From RHKX01 sp963820055 (GTDB taxonomy: Bacteria > Actinomycetota > Thermoleophilia > Solirubrobacterales > 70-9), in assembly GCA_963820055.1 (NCBI GenBank), contig CAWFYJ010000006.1:101494-165493 (forward strand): a stretch of DNA of 64,000 nucleotides. The letters are read 5' to 3'. Shown piece by piece: positions 1 through 8,025 of the stretch. Position 1 is the stretch's first letter, and the number at the start of each line of letters is the position of its first letter. The notes beneath the pieces are model-generated. The model was not told the DNA's origin, ran no database searches, and saw only the letters and a program-made list of their open reading frames with translations. The position numbers were made by a program, and so were the translations under genes.

Positions 1-70
1 TCGGGGCTCGGGCCGCCCGCGGGCGAGGGGGCTGACCGGCCGGGCGCGGAGTATCGGCGCAGCCGCCGCC

Positions 71-123
71 CCCGCGGCATAGACTCCACCGCGGGAGAGC
101 GAGCAATCGTTCAGCAGGGAGGA
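71..123 (+). promoter_or_regulatory. Candidate promoter/operator and RBS of the acylase gene
   Basis: A TANNNT-type -10 box, TAGACT, lies at 80-85. It sits inside a 7-bp inverted repeat, CCCGCGG (71-77) and CCGCGGG (89-95), which could be an operator or simply a hairpin. I see no convincing -35. A strong Shine-Dalgarno sequence, AGGGAGGA (116-123), precedes the GTG at 129 by five bases and decides that start. The 70 bases to the left edge show nothing I can interpret. Confidence 0.5.
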
Positions 124-128
124 TCAGG

Positions 129-2921
129 GTGTCGTCGCATCGTTTCGTCGGGAAGGGAATCGGGGTACTTGTCGCAGGCCTCGTCGCGCTGGCGCTGCCG
201 GCAGCCGCTGAGGCGACGCCGCCGTCGCCGGGGGCCTACCAGCAGGACGACTACGCCGACGGTCGGGCGTTCAACATCGTGCCGCCGGGACAGAACGGCT
301 CCGAGTCCACGACCGACCTCCTCGCCTTCCTCGCCGACGGGACCCGGCCGCCGCACCAGTACGACCAGAACGACATGTACGCGAACCTGGTCTACGCAAC
401 GCCGGGGCTCAAGGAATCGGAGATTCCCGACTACTTCAAGGACGGCAGCTTCGGCGTCGCCCCCGGCCACTCGGAGGGGACGACGAACCCGAACTGCCTG
501 GTCGTGACCCCGCCGTCGGCGGCGAGTCCCCACTGCGACGACGTGACGATCGAGCGTGACAACTTCGGCGTCCCGCACATCTACGGCCGCGACCGGGCGG
601 CGCTGATGTTCGGCATCGGCTACGCCACCGGTCAGGACAAGCTGTTCCTCGCCGACGCCCTCCGCCACGCCGGCCGCGGCGACCTCTCGTCGTTCGCCGG
701 CGGCGCCAACCTCGCCCAGGACCGCGACACGTTCGCGAACGCCCCCTACGCGAACGACGCCGAGCTGCAGGCGCAGTTCGATCGCGCCGACGACCTCTAC
801 GGGCAACGCGGCGTCCAGATCCAGCAGGACGCCCAGAATTACGTGGACGGCATGAACCAGTGGATCGCCGAGACGAAGCTCAACCCGACGAAGCTCGACG
901 CGCTCTACCCGGCGACCGGGCATCCGACCGGCCCGGAGCCCTGGAAGGTCACCGATATCGTTGCCACGGGTGCACTCGTCGCCGGGATCTTCGGCAAGGG
1001 CGGTGGTGGCGAGCTCGAAGCCGCGACGGCCCTACAGGACGCCAAGCAGATCCTCGGACGCAAGCGCGGCAAGCTCGTCTGGAAGGACTTCCGCGAGAGC
1101 GACGACCCGGACGCTCCGCGCACCGTTCACAAGCAGACGTTTCCGTACCGGCAGCCGCCGAAGGGCAAGCCGCGCGGGCTGGCGATGCCCGACCCCGGCT
1201 CGGTGCAGCCGGTCGACGTGGTCGAGAACGCGGCTCCGCAGAGCGCCGCCTCGCCCGAACCGGGTGCGGCGCTGCTCGAGGGCCTCGACCAGATCACCGC
1301 CGCCTCGAACGCCCTTGTCGTCAGCGCCCGCGAATCGGAGACCGGGCACCCCCTGGCGGTCTTCGGGCCGCAGACCGGATACTTCGCCCCGCAGCTCCTC
1401 ACCGAGCAGGACGTCCACGCCCCGGGCGGGCCGGAAGGGCCGGCGATCGACGCGCGCGGCGTCGCGTTCACGGGCACGAACCTCTACGTCCAGCTCGGCC
1501 GCGGCCAGGACTACTCGTGGTCGGCGACCTCGGCCGGCCAGGACATCATCGACACGTTCGCCGTGAAGCTCTGCGAGCCCGGCGGCGGCACCCCGACGCG
1601 GGACTCGCGTTACTACGAGTTCAACGGCCGGTGCCTGCCGATGGACGAGCTGACCCACACCAACACATGGACGCCGAACGTCGCCGACCAGACGCCGCCC
1701 GGGACCGAGACGATGCGGGTCTTGCGGACGAAGGCGGGCCTCGTCACCGCGACGGCCACGATCAACGGCAAGCCCTACGCCTACACGCGGCTCCGCGCCA
1801 CCTACGACCACGAGGTCGACTCGGCGATCTCGTTCGCGGACTGGAACAGCCCCGACGTAGTCACCAACCCGAAGTCGTGGACGAAGGCCGGCTACCGCAA
1901 CGACCTCACCTTCAACTGGTTCTACACCGACGATCACCACATCGCCTACTACAACTCCGGCGCGAACCCGGTCCGCGGCAAGCAGACCCATCCGAACTTC
2001 CCGGTCTTCGCCAAGCGCCGGTTCATGTGGAAGGACTTCAACCCGAACTTGAACACGTTCGCGCGCGATCCGATCCGCAAGCACGCCCAGGTCGTCGACC
2101 AGCGCTTCCTGACGAGCTGGAACAACAAGCAGGCCAAGGGCTACCACTGCGACGGCATCCGCTGCTACTCGTCCGTCTACCGCGTCGACTCACTCGACAA
2201 GAAGATCAAGGCCGGCATCCGCGGCAAGAAGAAGATGAGCCTGACCGAGCTGATCGACGCGATGGAGAGCGCCGGAACCACCGACCTGCGCGGCCTCGTC
2301 GTCCTCCCGAAGGCCCTGAAGCTGATCGGAAAGCGCCCGACCGGCGACGAGCAGGTCGACGCGGCGCTGGCGACCCTCCGTTCCTGGGTCAAGTCGGGAG
2401 CTCACCGAATCGACCACGACAACAGCGGCGCCTACGACCAGGCCGACGCCGTCCGGATCCTCGACGCCTGGTGGCCTCTCTGGGTCAAGGGCGAGTTCAA
2501 GCCGAGCCTCGGCAAGGACCTCCAGTCGGTGTTCATCGGCTCCGGCCACTCGATCCACGACGCCCCGGGCCCGATCGGCTCGGCCTTCCAGAACAACGTC
2601 TACGGGTTCGTCAAGAAGGACCTGATGACGACTCTCGGCGAGAAGGTCAAGGCCCCCTACTCACGCGTCTACTGTGGTAAGGGCAAGCGCAACGCCTGCC
2701 GGAGCATGCTGATCCGGACACTCCGGAAGGCCGCCGGCACGAGCGCCGACCAGCTCTACGGCACCACCGGCTGCGAGCTCAACAACGGCACCCAGGCCTC
2801 CCCGCAGATGTGCCACGACGCCGTCAACCCCACCGACCTCACCGCTGCGGCCGTGAACGAGTTCCACTGGATCAACCGCCCGACGTTCCAGCAGGCGGTC
2901 GAGTACCGAAGCCATAGGTAG
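129..2921 (+). CDS. Secreted penicillin acylase family protein (Ntn hydrolase)
   Basis: A 930-residue exported hydrolase of the penicillin amidase/acyl-homoserine-lactone acylase family. These enzymes hydrolyse amide bonds after cutting themselves into alpha and beta chains. Residues 1-29 form a signal peptide ending in an Ala-rich segment. The alpha-chain region has the family-like run DDVTIERDNFGVPHIYG near residue 140. The segment AASNALVVS places the expected N-terminal nucleophile at Ser393, where beta-chain cleavage should occur, and the usual family signature SNA(L/W)V is intact. Length fits the larger actinobacterial members. The GTG start is chosen for its strong upstream AGGGAGGA. 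The gene stands alone, followed by a palindrome-rich noncoding tract. Substrate cannot be read from sequence; beta-lactam, quorum-signal or peptide-amide substrates are all possible. Confidence 0.9.
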   Translation: MSSHRFVGKGIGVLVAGLVALALPAAAEATPPSPGAYQQDDYADGRAFNIVPPGQNGSESTTDLLAFLADGTRPPHQYDQNDMYANLVYATPGLKESEIPDYFKDGSFGVAPGHSEGTTNPNCLVVTPPSAASPHCDDVTIERDNFGVPHIYGRDRAALMFGIGYATGQDKLFLADALRHAGRGDLSSFAGGANLAQDRDTFANAPYANDAELQAQFDRADDLYGQRGVQIQQDAQNYVDGMNQWIAETKLNPTKLDALYPATGHPTGPEPWKVTDIVATGALVAGIFGKGGGGELEAATALQDAKQILGRKRGKLVWKDFRESDDPDAPRTVHKQTFPYRQPPKGKPRGLAMPDPGSVQPVDVVENAAPQSAASPEPGAALLEGLDQITAASNALVVSARESETGHPLAVFGPQTGYFAPQLLTEQDVHAPGGPEGPAIDARGVAFTGTNLYVQLGRGQDYSWSATSAGQDIIDTFAVKLCEPGGGTPTRDSRYYEFNGRCLPMDELTHTNTWTPNVADQTPPGTETMRVLRTKAGLVTATATINGKPYAYTRLRATYDHEVDSAISFADWNSPDVVTNPKSWTKAGYRNDLTFNWFYTDDHHIAYYNSGANPVRGKQTHPNFPVFAKRRFMWKDFNPNLNTFARDPIRKHAQVVDQRFLTSWNNKQAKGYHCDGIRCYSSVYRVDSLDKKIKAGIRGKKKMSLTELIDAMESAGTTDLRGLVVLPKALKLIGKRPTGDEQVDAALATLRSWVKSGAHRIDHDNSGAYDQADAVRILDAWWPLWVKGEFKPSLGKDLQSVFIGSGHSIHDAPGPIGSAFQNNVYGFVKKDLMTTLGEKVKAPYSRVYCGKGKRNACRSMLIRTLRKAAGTSADQLYGTTGCELNNGTQASPQMCHDAVNPTDLTAAAVNEFHWINRPTFQQAVEYRSHR

Positions 2922-3066
2922 TCCCGACGGCGGGGGGCGGTTGGGGCGGGAGGACGTGGGCGGTGGACCGGGGGCGGGCGTGGGTTTGGGCAGTGAGGGG
3001 CGGTGGCGGACGCTCGGATGCGGAAGAAGCACCGGTGGGGTGCAAAATCCGCGCCGCGGCGGTCCG

Positions 3067-3105
3067 GATGCGGAAACCGTCCAATAGTTGGACGGTTTCC
3101 GCATC
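3067..3105. repeat. 18-bp perfect hairpin, REP-like copy 1
   Basis: Left arm 3067-3084 and right arm 3088-3105 are perfectly complementary over 18 bp with only a 3-nt loop (TAG). No T-tract follows, so it is not a standard terminator. The 19-mer CCGGATGCGGAAACCGTCC (3064-3082), which covers most of the left arm, recurs identically at 48317-48335, where a shorter hairpin forms. This indicates a dispersed repeat family. Confidence 0.85.
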
Positions 3106-3203
3106 TCGACGGGTCTTGGGCGGCCGGGAACCCGCCAATTTCCGAGCGGAGCCCGATTTCGCCCATATATGGGCGTTTTCAGCCTCCGCTCGCCACGGGT
3201 CGG

Positions 3204-3250
3204 CAGTGGTCCAGATTTGGTCCGCATAGCGGACACAACTTGGACCACTG
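3204..3250. repeat. Compound hairpin
   Basis: CAGTGGTCCA (3204-3213) pairs with TGGACCACTG (3241-3250). Inside, GTCCGC (3220-3225) pairs with GCGGAC (3229-3234) around a 3-nt loop. Three further pairs form between them if one A is bulged. No T-run follows. Confidence 0.7.
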
Positions 3251-3289
3251 GCCGATCCCTTCCGCCCTGGACCCCTTCACTGCCCAAAG

Positions 3290-3333
3290 CCCCTCGGCCG
3301 AACAGCCCGCCGTTCCCCTCGGCCGAACAGCCC
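3290..3333 (+). repeat. 19-nt tandem direct repeat
   Basis: CCCCTCGGCCGAACAGCCC occurs at 3290-3308 and 3315-3333, 25 bases apart. It lies in the C-rich right flank of the palindrome tract. Confidence 0.75.
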
Positions 3334-3430
3334 ACCCAGCCCCCCAAACCCAACCCCCAACCGGCAACCGCCCGCCCGTCCGCGCCCGATTCGGCCTCGC
3401 CGGAGAACCGCCCGCTCTACCCTCGTGGGG

Positions 3431-4222
3431 ATGCCCTGGACCGAGACCGACTCGCTCAGCTTCACCGCCCGCTTCGAGGAAGGCGACGAGGAGTGCGCGG
3501 AGCGCACGCTCGACCATCTCGAGGAGCTGCGGCTGAAGCTCGAGGACCGCTTCGAGCATGCTCCGGGCGGGATCACGGTGATCCTCCACCCGAGCTCCGG
3601 ATGGCTGGCGGCGGCCCATCCGTTCCTCCCCGCCGCCCGCGCGGCGGCGGCTCCGGCGGGTCGTCGCTATCTGGCCGGCTGGGCGACGCGGACCGAGCTC
3701 CACACCCTCACCGACAGCGCCCTCGAGCGCCGGGCGGGCGGCCCGGATTCGCTGCGCGCACTGCTCGGCACCTCTGAGCGCCTCTACGCGCAGCTGGTCC
3801 TGGCGGCCAACAACCCGCGGATCCCGCCGCCGTGGGGGCCGCGGATGTTCGGCCGCTACCTGCGCTGGGCCTGGCTGATCGAGGGCGGCGCGCAGTTCTA
3901 CGCCGGCCAGTACTCGAGCTTCCGGCCGGCCGTGCTGCGCCGGCTCAACGAGGGGCCGGAGCCGAGCTTCCCGCCCTCGGCGCGCGACGCGATCATCCTC
4001 GGCGGCAGCATCTTCGACCTGCTCGACCACGAGGTCGGCAGGCATGCCTGCGACGTCCTCGTCGCGCGACTTCCGAAGAGCGGCCCGCAGACGGCGCTCG
4101 AGACGGCCTTCGGCGTTTCAGTCCGCGAGATCGAGCCGGTTTGGCGCGAGCACGTCGAGATGCTCGCCAGCGGCTCGGCGACCGGCGCCTTCGACCGCCT
4201 CGCCGGGCCCTCCCCGCTCTAG
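3431..4222 (+). CDS. Hypothetical protein, peptidase-MA-like fold without HExxH
   Basis: A 263-residue protein of unknown function. The run WLIEGGAQFYAGQ near residue 150 resembles the second helix of peptidase-MA-type metalloproteases (consensus W-EG-A-Y), and the overall alpha-rich layout is compatible. The zinc-binding HExxH motif expected upstream is absent: the candidate helix reads RLYAQLVLAANNP. It may be a non-catalytic relative. The ATG at 3431 is preferred over the GTG at 3425 because TACCCT at 3418-3423 places a -10 box seven bases before it, the spacing seen at other leaderless genes here. The 3' end overlaps the convergent gene at 4219 by four bases. Confidence 0.65.
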   Translation: MPWTETDSLSFTARFEEGDEECAERTLDHLEELRLKLEDRFEHAPGGITVILHPSSGWLAAAHPFLPAARAAAAPAGRRYLAGWATRTELHTLTDSALERRAGGPDSLRALLGTSERLYAQLVLAANNPRIPPPWGPRMFGRYLRWAWLIEGGAQFYAGQYSSFRPAVLRRLNEGPEPSFPPSARDAIILGGSIFDLLDHEVGRHACDVLVARLPKSGPQTALETAFGVSVREIEPVWREHVEMLASGSATGAFDRLAGPSPL

Positions 4223-4716
4223 CGGGTCGCCGCCCAGACGATCCCGATCAGGGCGCCGGAGACGAGCAGGAAGGCGAGGATCGCCGCCGCGAGCCGGAAC
4301 GCCTCGCCGCGCGGGTCGGACGGCTGGGGCTCGACGGTCGCGGACCCGTCGAAGTTGAGGAGCTCGCGGGCCGCCTCGGCGCCCGAGGCGGGAACGAGGA
4401 TGTCGCGCGGTCCGGCCGCGAGGAAGTCCGGGACGTCGAATCCGCCCGAACGGCGGAGGATGCTCGGGATCCCCTCCTCGAGAAGGATGTTCTGCATCAG
4501 TTCGGCCTCCGCGAGGTTGAGGCCGACGCCGACCCGAACCGTCTCGCCGCGGGCGTAGCGCGGTTGGATCTTCCGGGCTCGCTCGGTCCGCTCGTCGACG
4601 GGCTCCTCGACCGCGTCGGCGGCGGGGCTGAGCAGCATCCCGCACGTCGCACAGAACCGCTCTCCGTCGCGATCGCCCGCCTGGGGCGCCCCGCAGCCGC
4701 GACAGACGAGGGCGTC
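4219..4716 (-). CDS. Zinc-ribbon / DUF2007-like membrane protein without a canonical start
   Basis: The frame encodes a zinc ribbon (two C-x2-C knuckles, CRGC and CATC, first Cys codon at about 4704), a DUF2007-like segment (LNLAEAELMQNILLEEGIPS) and a C-terminal transmembrane helix. The first ATG, at 4638, falls after the second knuckle and would drop the ribbon. The ribbon frame is open upstream into the JAMM gene but has no ATG, GTG or TTG. It is exactly the +1 frame relative to the JAMM stop (TGA followed by C). Either a rare start codon is used, an indel has removed the start, or the ribbon is joined to the JAMM protein by a +1 frameshift. DUF2007 function is poorly known. Third gene of the cysM operon. 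Confidence 0.6.
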   Translation of the reverse strand, partial: DALVCRGCGAPQAGDRDGERFCATCGMLLSPAADAVEEPVDERTERARKIQPRYARGETVRVGVGLNLAEAELMQNILLEEGIPSILRRSGGFDVPDFLAAGPRDILVPASGAEAARELLNFDGSATVEPQPSDPRGEAFRLAAAILAFLLVSGALIGIVWAATR

Positions 4717-5128
4717 AGACGACGTCGAGATCCTCCTCCTCGATCTCCTCGTCGCGAATCCGGAAACCGCGGACGACCGGCTCGTCGTAGTCCTCGAGCG
4801 AGCAGATCAGCCAGAGGACGTCGGGCCAGTTGGCCGCGAGGTTGACGTCGGTCTGGGACGGATAGGCCGGGCTCTTCGTGTGCGAGTGGTAGATGCCGAC
4901 GAGCTCCTCGCCGTCCGCCTCGATGCGGTCCATGATCCGGATCTGGTCGCTCGGGTGGACTTCGTAACGGAGCCAGGTCGCGGCCGCGTTGCGGGCACGA
5001 TGTACCGAAGTCATCTCGTCGTCATCGCCGCCGATCAGGCCGCAGCACTCCTCGCCCTGCTCGTCGCGCGGACGTGCCTCGCGCGAGTGGGCGACGATCT
5101 CGTCGATCAGGTCCTTGCGGATCCGCAT
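4715..5128 (-). CDS. mec: JAMM/Mov34 metalloprotease, Mec-like CysO-cysteine peptidase
   Basis: A 137-residue JAMM-domain zinc protease. In mycobacteria the homologue Mec releases cysteine from the C-terminal glycine of the sulfur carrier CysO. Visible active-site residues are Glu27 (EECCG), then His81-Ser-His83, Ser91 and Asp94 in YHSHTKSPAYPSQTD, matching E...HxHx7SxxD. The length is typical of stand-alone bacterial JAMM proteins. It lies seven bases downstream of cysM on the same strand, matching the known mec-cysO-cysM association, although cysO itself is 11 kb away (15991-16275). The acidic C-terminal tail (DEEIEEEDLDVV) overlaps the next frame. Because that CysO has four residues after Gly-Gly, this protease may also trim the precursor. 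Confidence 0.85.
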   Translation of the reverse strand: MRIRKDLIDEIVAHSREARPRDEQGEECCGLIGGDDDEMTSVHRARNAAATWLRYEVHPSDQIRIMDRIEADGEELVGIYHSHTKSPAYPSQTDVNLAANWPDVLWLICSLEDYDEPVVRGFRIRDEEIEEEDLDVV

Positions 5129-5135
5129 CGGCCGA

Positions 5136-6101
5136 CTACCACCAGTTGGTGGTGTCGAGGCCGTCGATCGCGTCGACGTCAGTCGTGTATACGCCCGAGG
5201 AGAGGTACTTCCAGCCGTCGTCGGGGATCAGGAAGACGACGTTGCCCTCGTCGAGCTCGCCGGCGATCCGGTTGGCGACGTAGGCGATCGCCCCGGCGCT
5301 CACACCGGCGAAGATCCCCTCCTCGCGAAGCAGCTTCTGCGTCCAGACGATCGAGTCCCGGTTCGAGACCATGATCTTCCGGTCGAGGACCGAGAGATCG
5401 ATGATCGGCGGGATGAAGCCGTCGTCGAGGGAGCGAAGGCCGTCGACGAGCTCGCCCTGCATCGGCTCGGAGGCGACGATCTTCGTCTCCGGGTCGTGCT
5501 CCTTGAGCCGGCGGCCGCAGCCCATCAGCGTCCCGCCGGTGCCGAGCCCGCTGACGAAGGCCGCGACGTCGTCGAGCTCCTCGAGGATCTCGACGGCGGT
5601 GCCGTTGTAGTGGGCGAGCGGGTTCGCCTCGTTCCCATACTGGTAAGGCATGTAGTAGGAGGAGTCGGCCTCAGCCATCTCGAGGGCCAGCTCGACGGCG
5701 CCGTTGGAGCCCTTCGGCCCCTCCGAGTAGACGATCTCGGCGCCGTACATGGCGAGGAGCTGCGAGCGCTCGGCGGTGACGTTGTCGGGCATGACGGCCT
5801 TGAGGCGGTAGCCCTTGCGCCGGCAGATCATCGCCAGCGCGATTCCGGTGTTGCCGGAGGTCGGCTCGAGGATCGTCTGGCCGGGCGCGATCAGGCCCTC
5901 CGCCTCGGCGCGGTCGATCATCGCCTTGGCGACGCGGTCCTTGACGGAGCCGGTCGGGTTGCGGCCCTCGAGCTTCGCGTAGAGCCGGACGTCCGGCTTC
6001 GGCGAGAGCCGCTGAAGCTCGACCAGGGGAGTGTTCCCGATCGCTTCGAGAATGCTCTCGAACTGGCCGCCACAAGGTCGGTTGAGCAGTTCGCCACCCA
6101 T
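5136..6101 (-). CDS. cysM: PLP-dependent cysteine synthase, CysM type
   Basis: Cysteine synthase family, fold-type II PLP enzyme of 321 residues. It makes cysteine from O-acetyl- or O-phosphoserine using sulfide or a thiocarboxylated carrier. The PLP lysine is Lys54 in NPTGSVKDR, the phosphate-binding loop is TSGNTG near residue 80, and a second Gly-rich loop is GLGTGGTLMG. An upstream ATG at 6164 exists, but the ATG at 6101 is preferred: it begins right at the family's usual start (GNTPLVELQ at about 22-30) and sits ten bases after a -10 box. Coupling with a JAMM protease and the presence of CysO favour the CysM assignment over CysK. It heads the operon with the JAMM gene. Confidence 0.9.
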   Translation of the reverse strand: MGGELLNRPCGGQFESILEAIGNTPLVELQRLSPKPDVRLYAKLEGRNPTGSVKDRVAKAMIDRAEAEGLIAPGQTILEPTSGNTGIALAMICRRKGYRLKAVMPDNVTAERSQLLAMYGAEIVYSEGPKGSNGAVELALEMAEADSSYYMPYQYGNEANPLAHYNGTAVEILEELDDVAAFVSGLGTGGTLMGCGRRLKEHDPETKIVASEPMQGELVDGLRSLDDGFIPPIIDLSVLDRKIMVSNRDSIVWTQKLLREEGIFAGVSAGAIAYVANRIAGELDEGNVVFLIPDDGWKYLSSGVYTTDVDAIDGLDTTNWW

Positions 6102-6118
6102 CACTTCAATAAGTGTAG
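6099..6118 (-). promoter_or_regulatory. Leaderless promoter with ACTT-N4-AAGT palindrome (cysM)
   Basis: On the minus strand the 20 bases ending in the cysM ATG contain a -10 box TACACT (6117-6112) ten bases before the start, and the palindrome CACTT-attg-AAGTG. The moeB-like gene has the same arrangement (18630-18649) with 16 of 20 bases identical and a symmetric change, TACTT-tctg-AAGTA. The palindrome is positioned to act as an operator over the transcription start. A regulator cannot be named. Confidence 0.65.
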
Positions 6119-6267
6119 TGAAGTCCGTCCGCCGCGATGGACGGTCGGAGACCGCGGATTTCATCCTCCCGGATGGTCGGATTCCGGATAAGGTGGCGAG
6201 GCTTCACCGGCAACGGGGCAGGTGCGGTGTTTTGTTCACAGGTTTGAGAGAGAAAGGGAGACCACCA

Positions 6268-7128
6268 GTGCAGAGAAAGACCAGGATTTGGTCGCTGCTC
6301 GTGCTCACGATCGGCTTGATCGCAGCGTTCGCGGTCGCCGGCTGCGGCAGCAGCGACAGCAGTAGCAGTAGCGACAGCACCGCGGCCAGCGGCGACTCGG
6401 GGACGATCGACGTCTCGAACGCCGATCTGATCAAGGAGGGCCAGCTGCTCGTCGGGACGGACGCGCCGTACCCGCCGTTCGAGATCGGCACGCCCGAGGG
6501 TGGTGACTTCAGCGGGTTCGACAAGGACCTGATGGACGCGATCGCCGAGAAGCTCGGACTCACGCCGACCTACCAGAACAGCTCGTTCGACACGATCTTC
6601 CGAGACGTGGCAAGCGGCCAGTTCGACGTAGTGGCCGCGGCGGCGACGATCACGCCGGCCCGCTCCAAGGTCGTCGATTTCTCGCGTCCGTACTACGAGG
6701 CGCAGCAGGCACTCGTCGTGCCCGAGGGCTCCGACATCACCTCGACCGCCGACCTCGGCGGCAAGATCGTCGGCGCCCAGCAGGGCACCACCGGTCAAAC
6801 CCTGGCCCAGGACGAGACCGACGCCAGCGAGGTTCGCGGCTTCGGGAAGGGCGCCGACGCTCTCGCGGCCGTCACCACCGAGCAGGTGGATGCGGCGATC
6901 GTCGACCAGCCGTTCGCGGCCGACGCAGTCGAGAAGCAGGGCGGCATCCAGATCGCTCAGGAGATCTCGACAGACGAGGTCTACGGCTTCCCGACCGCAC
7001 CGGGCAACCCGCTGCACGACGCGATCGACGAAGCGATCGGCCAGCTGATCGACGACGGCACGATGGACGAGCTGTACCAGCAGTACTTCTCGACCGACGC
7101 GCCCGAGTCGGTGACGAACCCCAAGTAG
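6268..7128 (+). CDS. Polar amino-acid ABC transporter substrate-binding lipoprotein
   Basis: A 286-residue periplasmic-type binding protein of family 3 (SBP_bac_3). The N-terminus is a lipoprotein signal with lipobox VAGC followed by a Ser-rich linker (SSDSSSSSDS) that tethers it to the membrane. The mature start, LLVGTDAPYPPFEI, is the classic family opening, and FSGFDKDLMDAIAEKLG and DVVAAAATITPARSKVVDFSRPYY are conserved ligand-cleft segments. The GTG at 6268 is chosen because AAAGGGAG lies eight bases upstream and it starts the signal peptide; an in-frame ATG further up adds an unrelated leader. It is followed, after a long hairpin, by its permease and ATPase. Likely ligand is a polar or acidic amino acid. 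Confidence 0.92.
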   Translation: MQRKTRIWSLLVLTIGLIAAFAVAGCGSSDSSSSSDSTAASGDSGTIDVSNADLIKEGQLLVGTDAPYPPFEIGTPEGGDFSGFDKDLMDAIAEKLGLTPTYQNSSFDTIFRDVASGQFDVVAAAATITPARSKVVDFSRPYYEAQQALVVPEGSDITSTADLGGKIVGAQQGTTGQTLAQDETDASEVRGFGKGADALAAVTTEQVDAAIVDQPFAADAVEKQGGIQIAQEISTDEVYGFPTAPGNPLHDAIDEAIGQLIDDGTMDELYQQYFSTDAPESVTNPK

Positions 7129-7167
7129 GAAAAGCGAGCCGCAGGGCCTGGAGCCAGCGCCTTGCGG

Positions 7168-7222
7168 CCACCACGAAGCGGAGAAGGAGCGCCCCCCGGC
7201 GCTCCTTCTCGTTCGTGGGTGG
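7168..7222 (+). terminator. Long intercistronic stem-loop after the binding-protein gene
   Basis: GAGAAGGAGCGCC (7181-7193) pairs perfectly with 7198-7210 around a CCCC loop. CCACGAA (7171-7177) pairs with 7212-7218 and CCA (7168-7170) with TGG (7220-7222), giving about 23 bp. There is no T-tract. In ABC operons such a structure usually protects or partly terminates the transcript so that binding protein exceeds the membrane components. Confidence 0.8.
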
Positions 7223-7275
7223 ATATAACCCTGAGCACACCGGGCGCAGGATCGAGAGAGTAGGAACGAGGACGC

Positions 7276-8025
7276 ATGGATTTCATCCGGCAGTACTACT
7301 TCGACTTCCACGTGATGGGCGACAACATCTCGCCGATCCTGGATGGGTTCTGGCTGACCCTCAAGCTGTCGATTCTCGGCGGCATCTTCTCGCTGATCTG
7401 GGGGCTGATCTTGGCCGTGTTGCGACAGCTCCCCGGCAAACCGCTGGCGCCGATCAGATGGGTGACGATCGGCTACATCGACGTCTTCCGGGGCATCCCC
7501 CTGTTGATCGTCCTGCTGCTCGTCTCCGGCGGCCTGAGTACCCTCGCGGCGCCGATCGGCGGCGACATCCTTCCCGACTTCATCGGCAAGCCGACCTGGT
7601 TCGGTGAGACGACTCCGTTCTGGTACGGCGTGATCTCGCTGACGATCACCTACGGTGCCTACATGGCCGAGGTCTACCGGGCCGGCATCGAATCGGTGCC
7701 GAGCGGCCAGATGGAGGCGGCCCGCTCGCTCGGGATGAGCCACGGACAGGCGATGCGGCGCGTGATCGTCCCCCAGGCCGTCCGCAAGGTCATCCCGCCG
7801 CTTCTCAACGACTTCATCGCGCTGATGAAGGACACGTCGCTGGTCAGCATCCTCGGCGCCGCCGAGGTCGTCTACGTGGGTCGCCAGATCCAGTCGGACA
7901 CCTTCAACGGCTCCGGCCTGGTGATGGGGGCGATCCTCTTCCTGATCGTCACGATCCCCCTCGCCAGGCTGGTCGACTACATGATCGGCCGCCAACAGGC
8001 CCGCTACCAGAGGGGGATTGCATGA
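7276..8025 (+). CDS. Amino-acid ABC transporter permease (HisM/GlnP type)
   Basis: A 249-residue inner-membrane permease with about five hydrophobic segments. The cytoplasmic EAA loop that docks the ATPase is clear: EAARSLGMSHGQAMRRVIVPQA near residues 155-175, and PPLLNDFIALMKDTSL follows, as in polar amino-acid permeases. It lies between the binding protein and the ATPase and overlaps the ATPase start by four bases (ATGA). The ATG at 7276 follows GAGGA at a suitable distance. A single permease implies a homodimeric channel. Confidence 0.92.
   Translation: MDFIRQYYFDFHVMGDNISPILDGFWLTLKLSILGGIFSLIWGLILAVLRQLPGKPLAPIRWVTIGYIDVFRGIPLLIVLLLVSGGLSTLAAPIGGDILPDFIGKPTWFGETTPFWYGVISLTITYGAYMAEVYRAGIESVPSGQMEAARSLGMSHGQAMRRVIVPQAVRKVIPPLLNDFIALMKDTSLVSILGAAEVVYVGRQIQSDTFNGSGLVMGAILFLIVTIPLARLVDYMIGRQQARYQRGIA

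Larger units (their letters stand above)
2985..3288. repeat. Outer inverted repeat enclosing the palindromes
   Basis: TTTGGGCAGTGA at 2985-2996 recurs as its exact complement at 3277-3288. The similarity extends outward: GGG-TTTGGGCAGTGA-GGGG on the left against GGGCTTTGGGCAGTGAAGGGG read on the minus strand of the right side. The arms bracket all three hairpins of the tract. Confidence 0.6.
2922..3417. other. Noncoding tract rich in palindromes and repeats
   Basis: About 500 bases without a credible gene; the short open frames here lack codon bias and RBS. It holds an 18-bp perfect hairpin (3067-3105), a 16-bp palindrome CGCCCATATATGGGCG (3160-3175), a compound hairpin (3204-3250), a 19-nt direct repeat (3290-3308 and 3315-3333), and a 12-nt inverted pair TTTGGGCAGTGA (2985-2996) and its complement (3277-3288) that encloses the hairpins. 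The G-rich left flank and C-rich right flank suggest one large imperfect inverted repeat. This could be a MITE-like or REP-type composite. Confidence 0.7.

Noticed and set aside
4715..4740. Firm call of prfB-like programmed frameshifting at the JAMM stop
   Set aside because: The SD-like AGGAGG is too far from the TGA compared with prfB, and an indel or rare start is equally possible; kept only as a finding.
6165..6260. SAM-riboswitch-like string CCGGCAACGGGGCAGGTGCGG before the ABC transporter
   Set aside because: Only the GGCAAC-like core resembles S-box or SAM-IV RNAs; the flanking stems and pseudoknot partners are not found, and no methionine gene follows.
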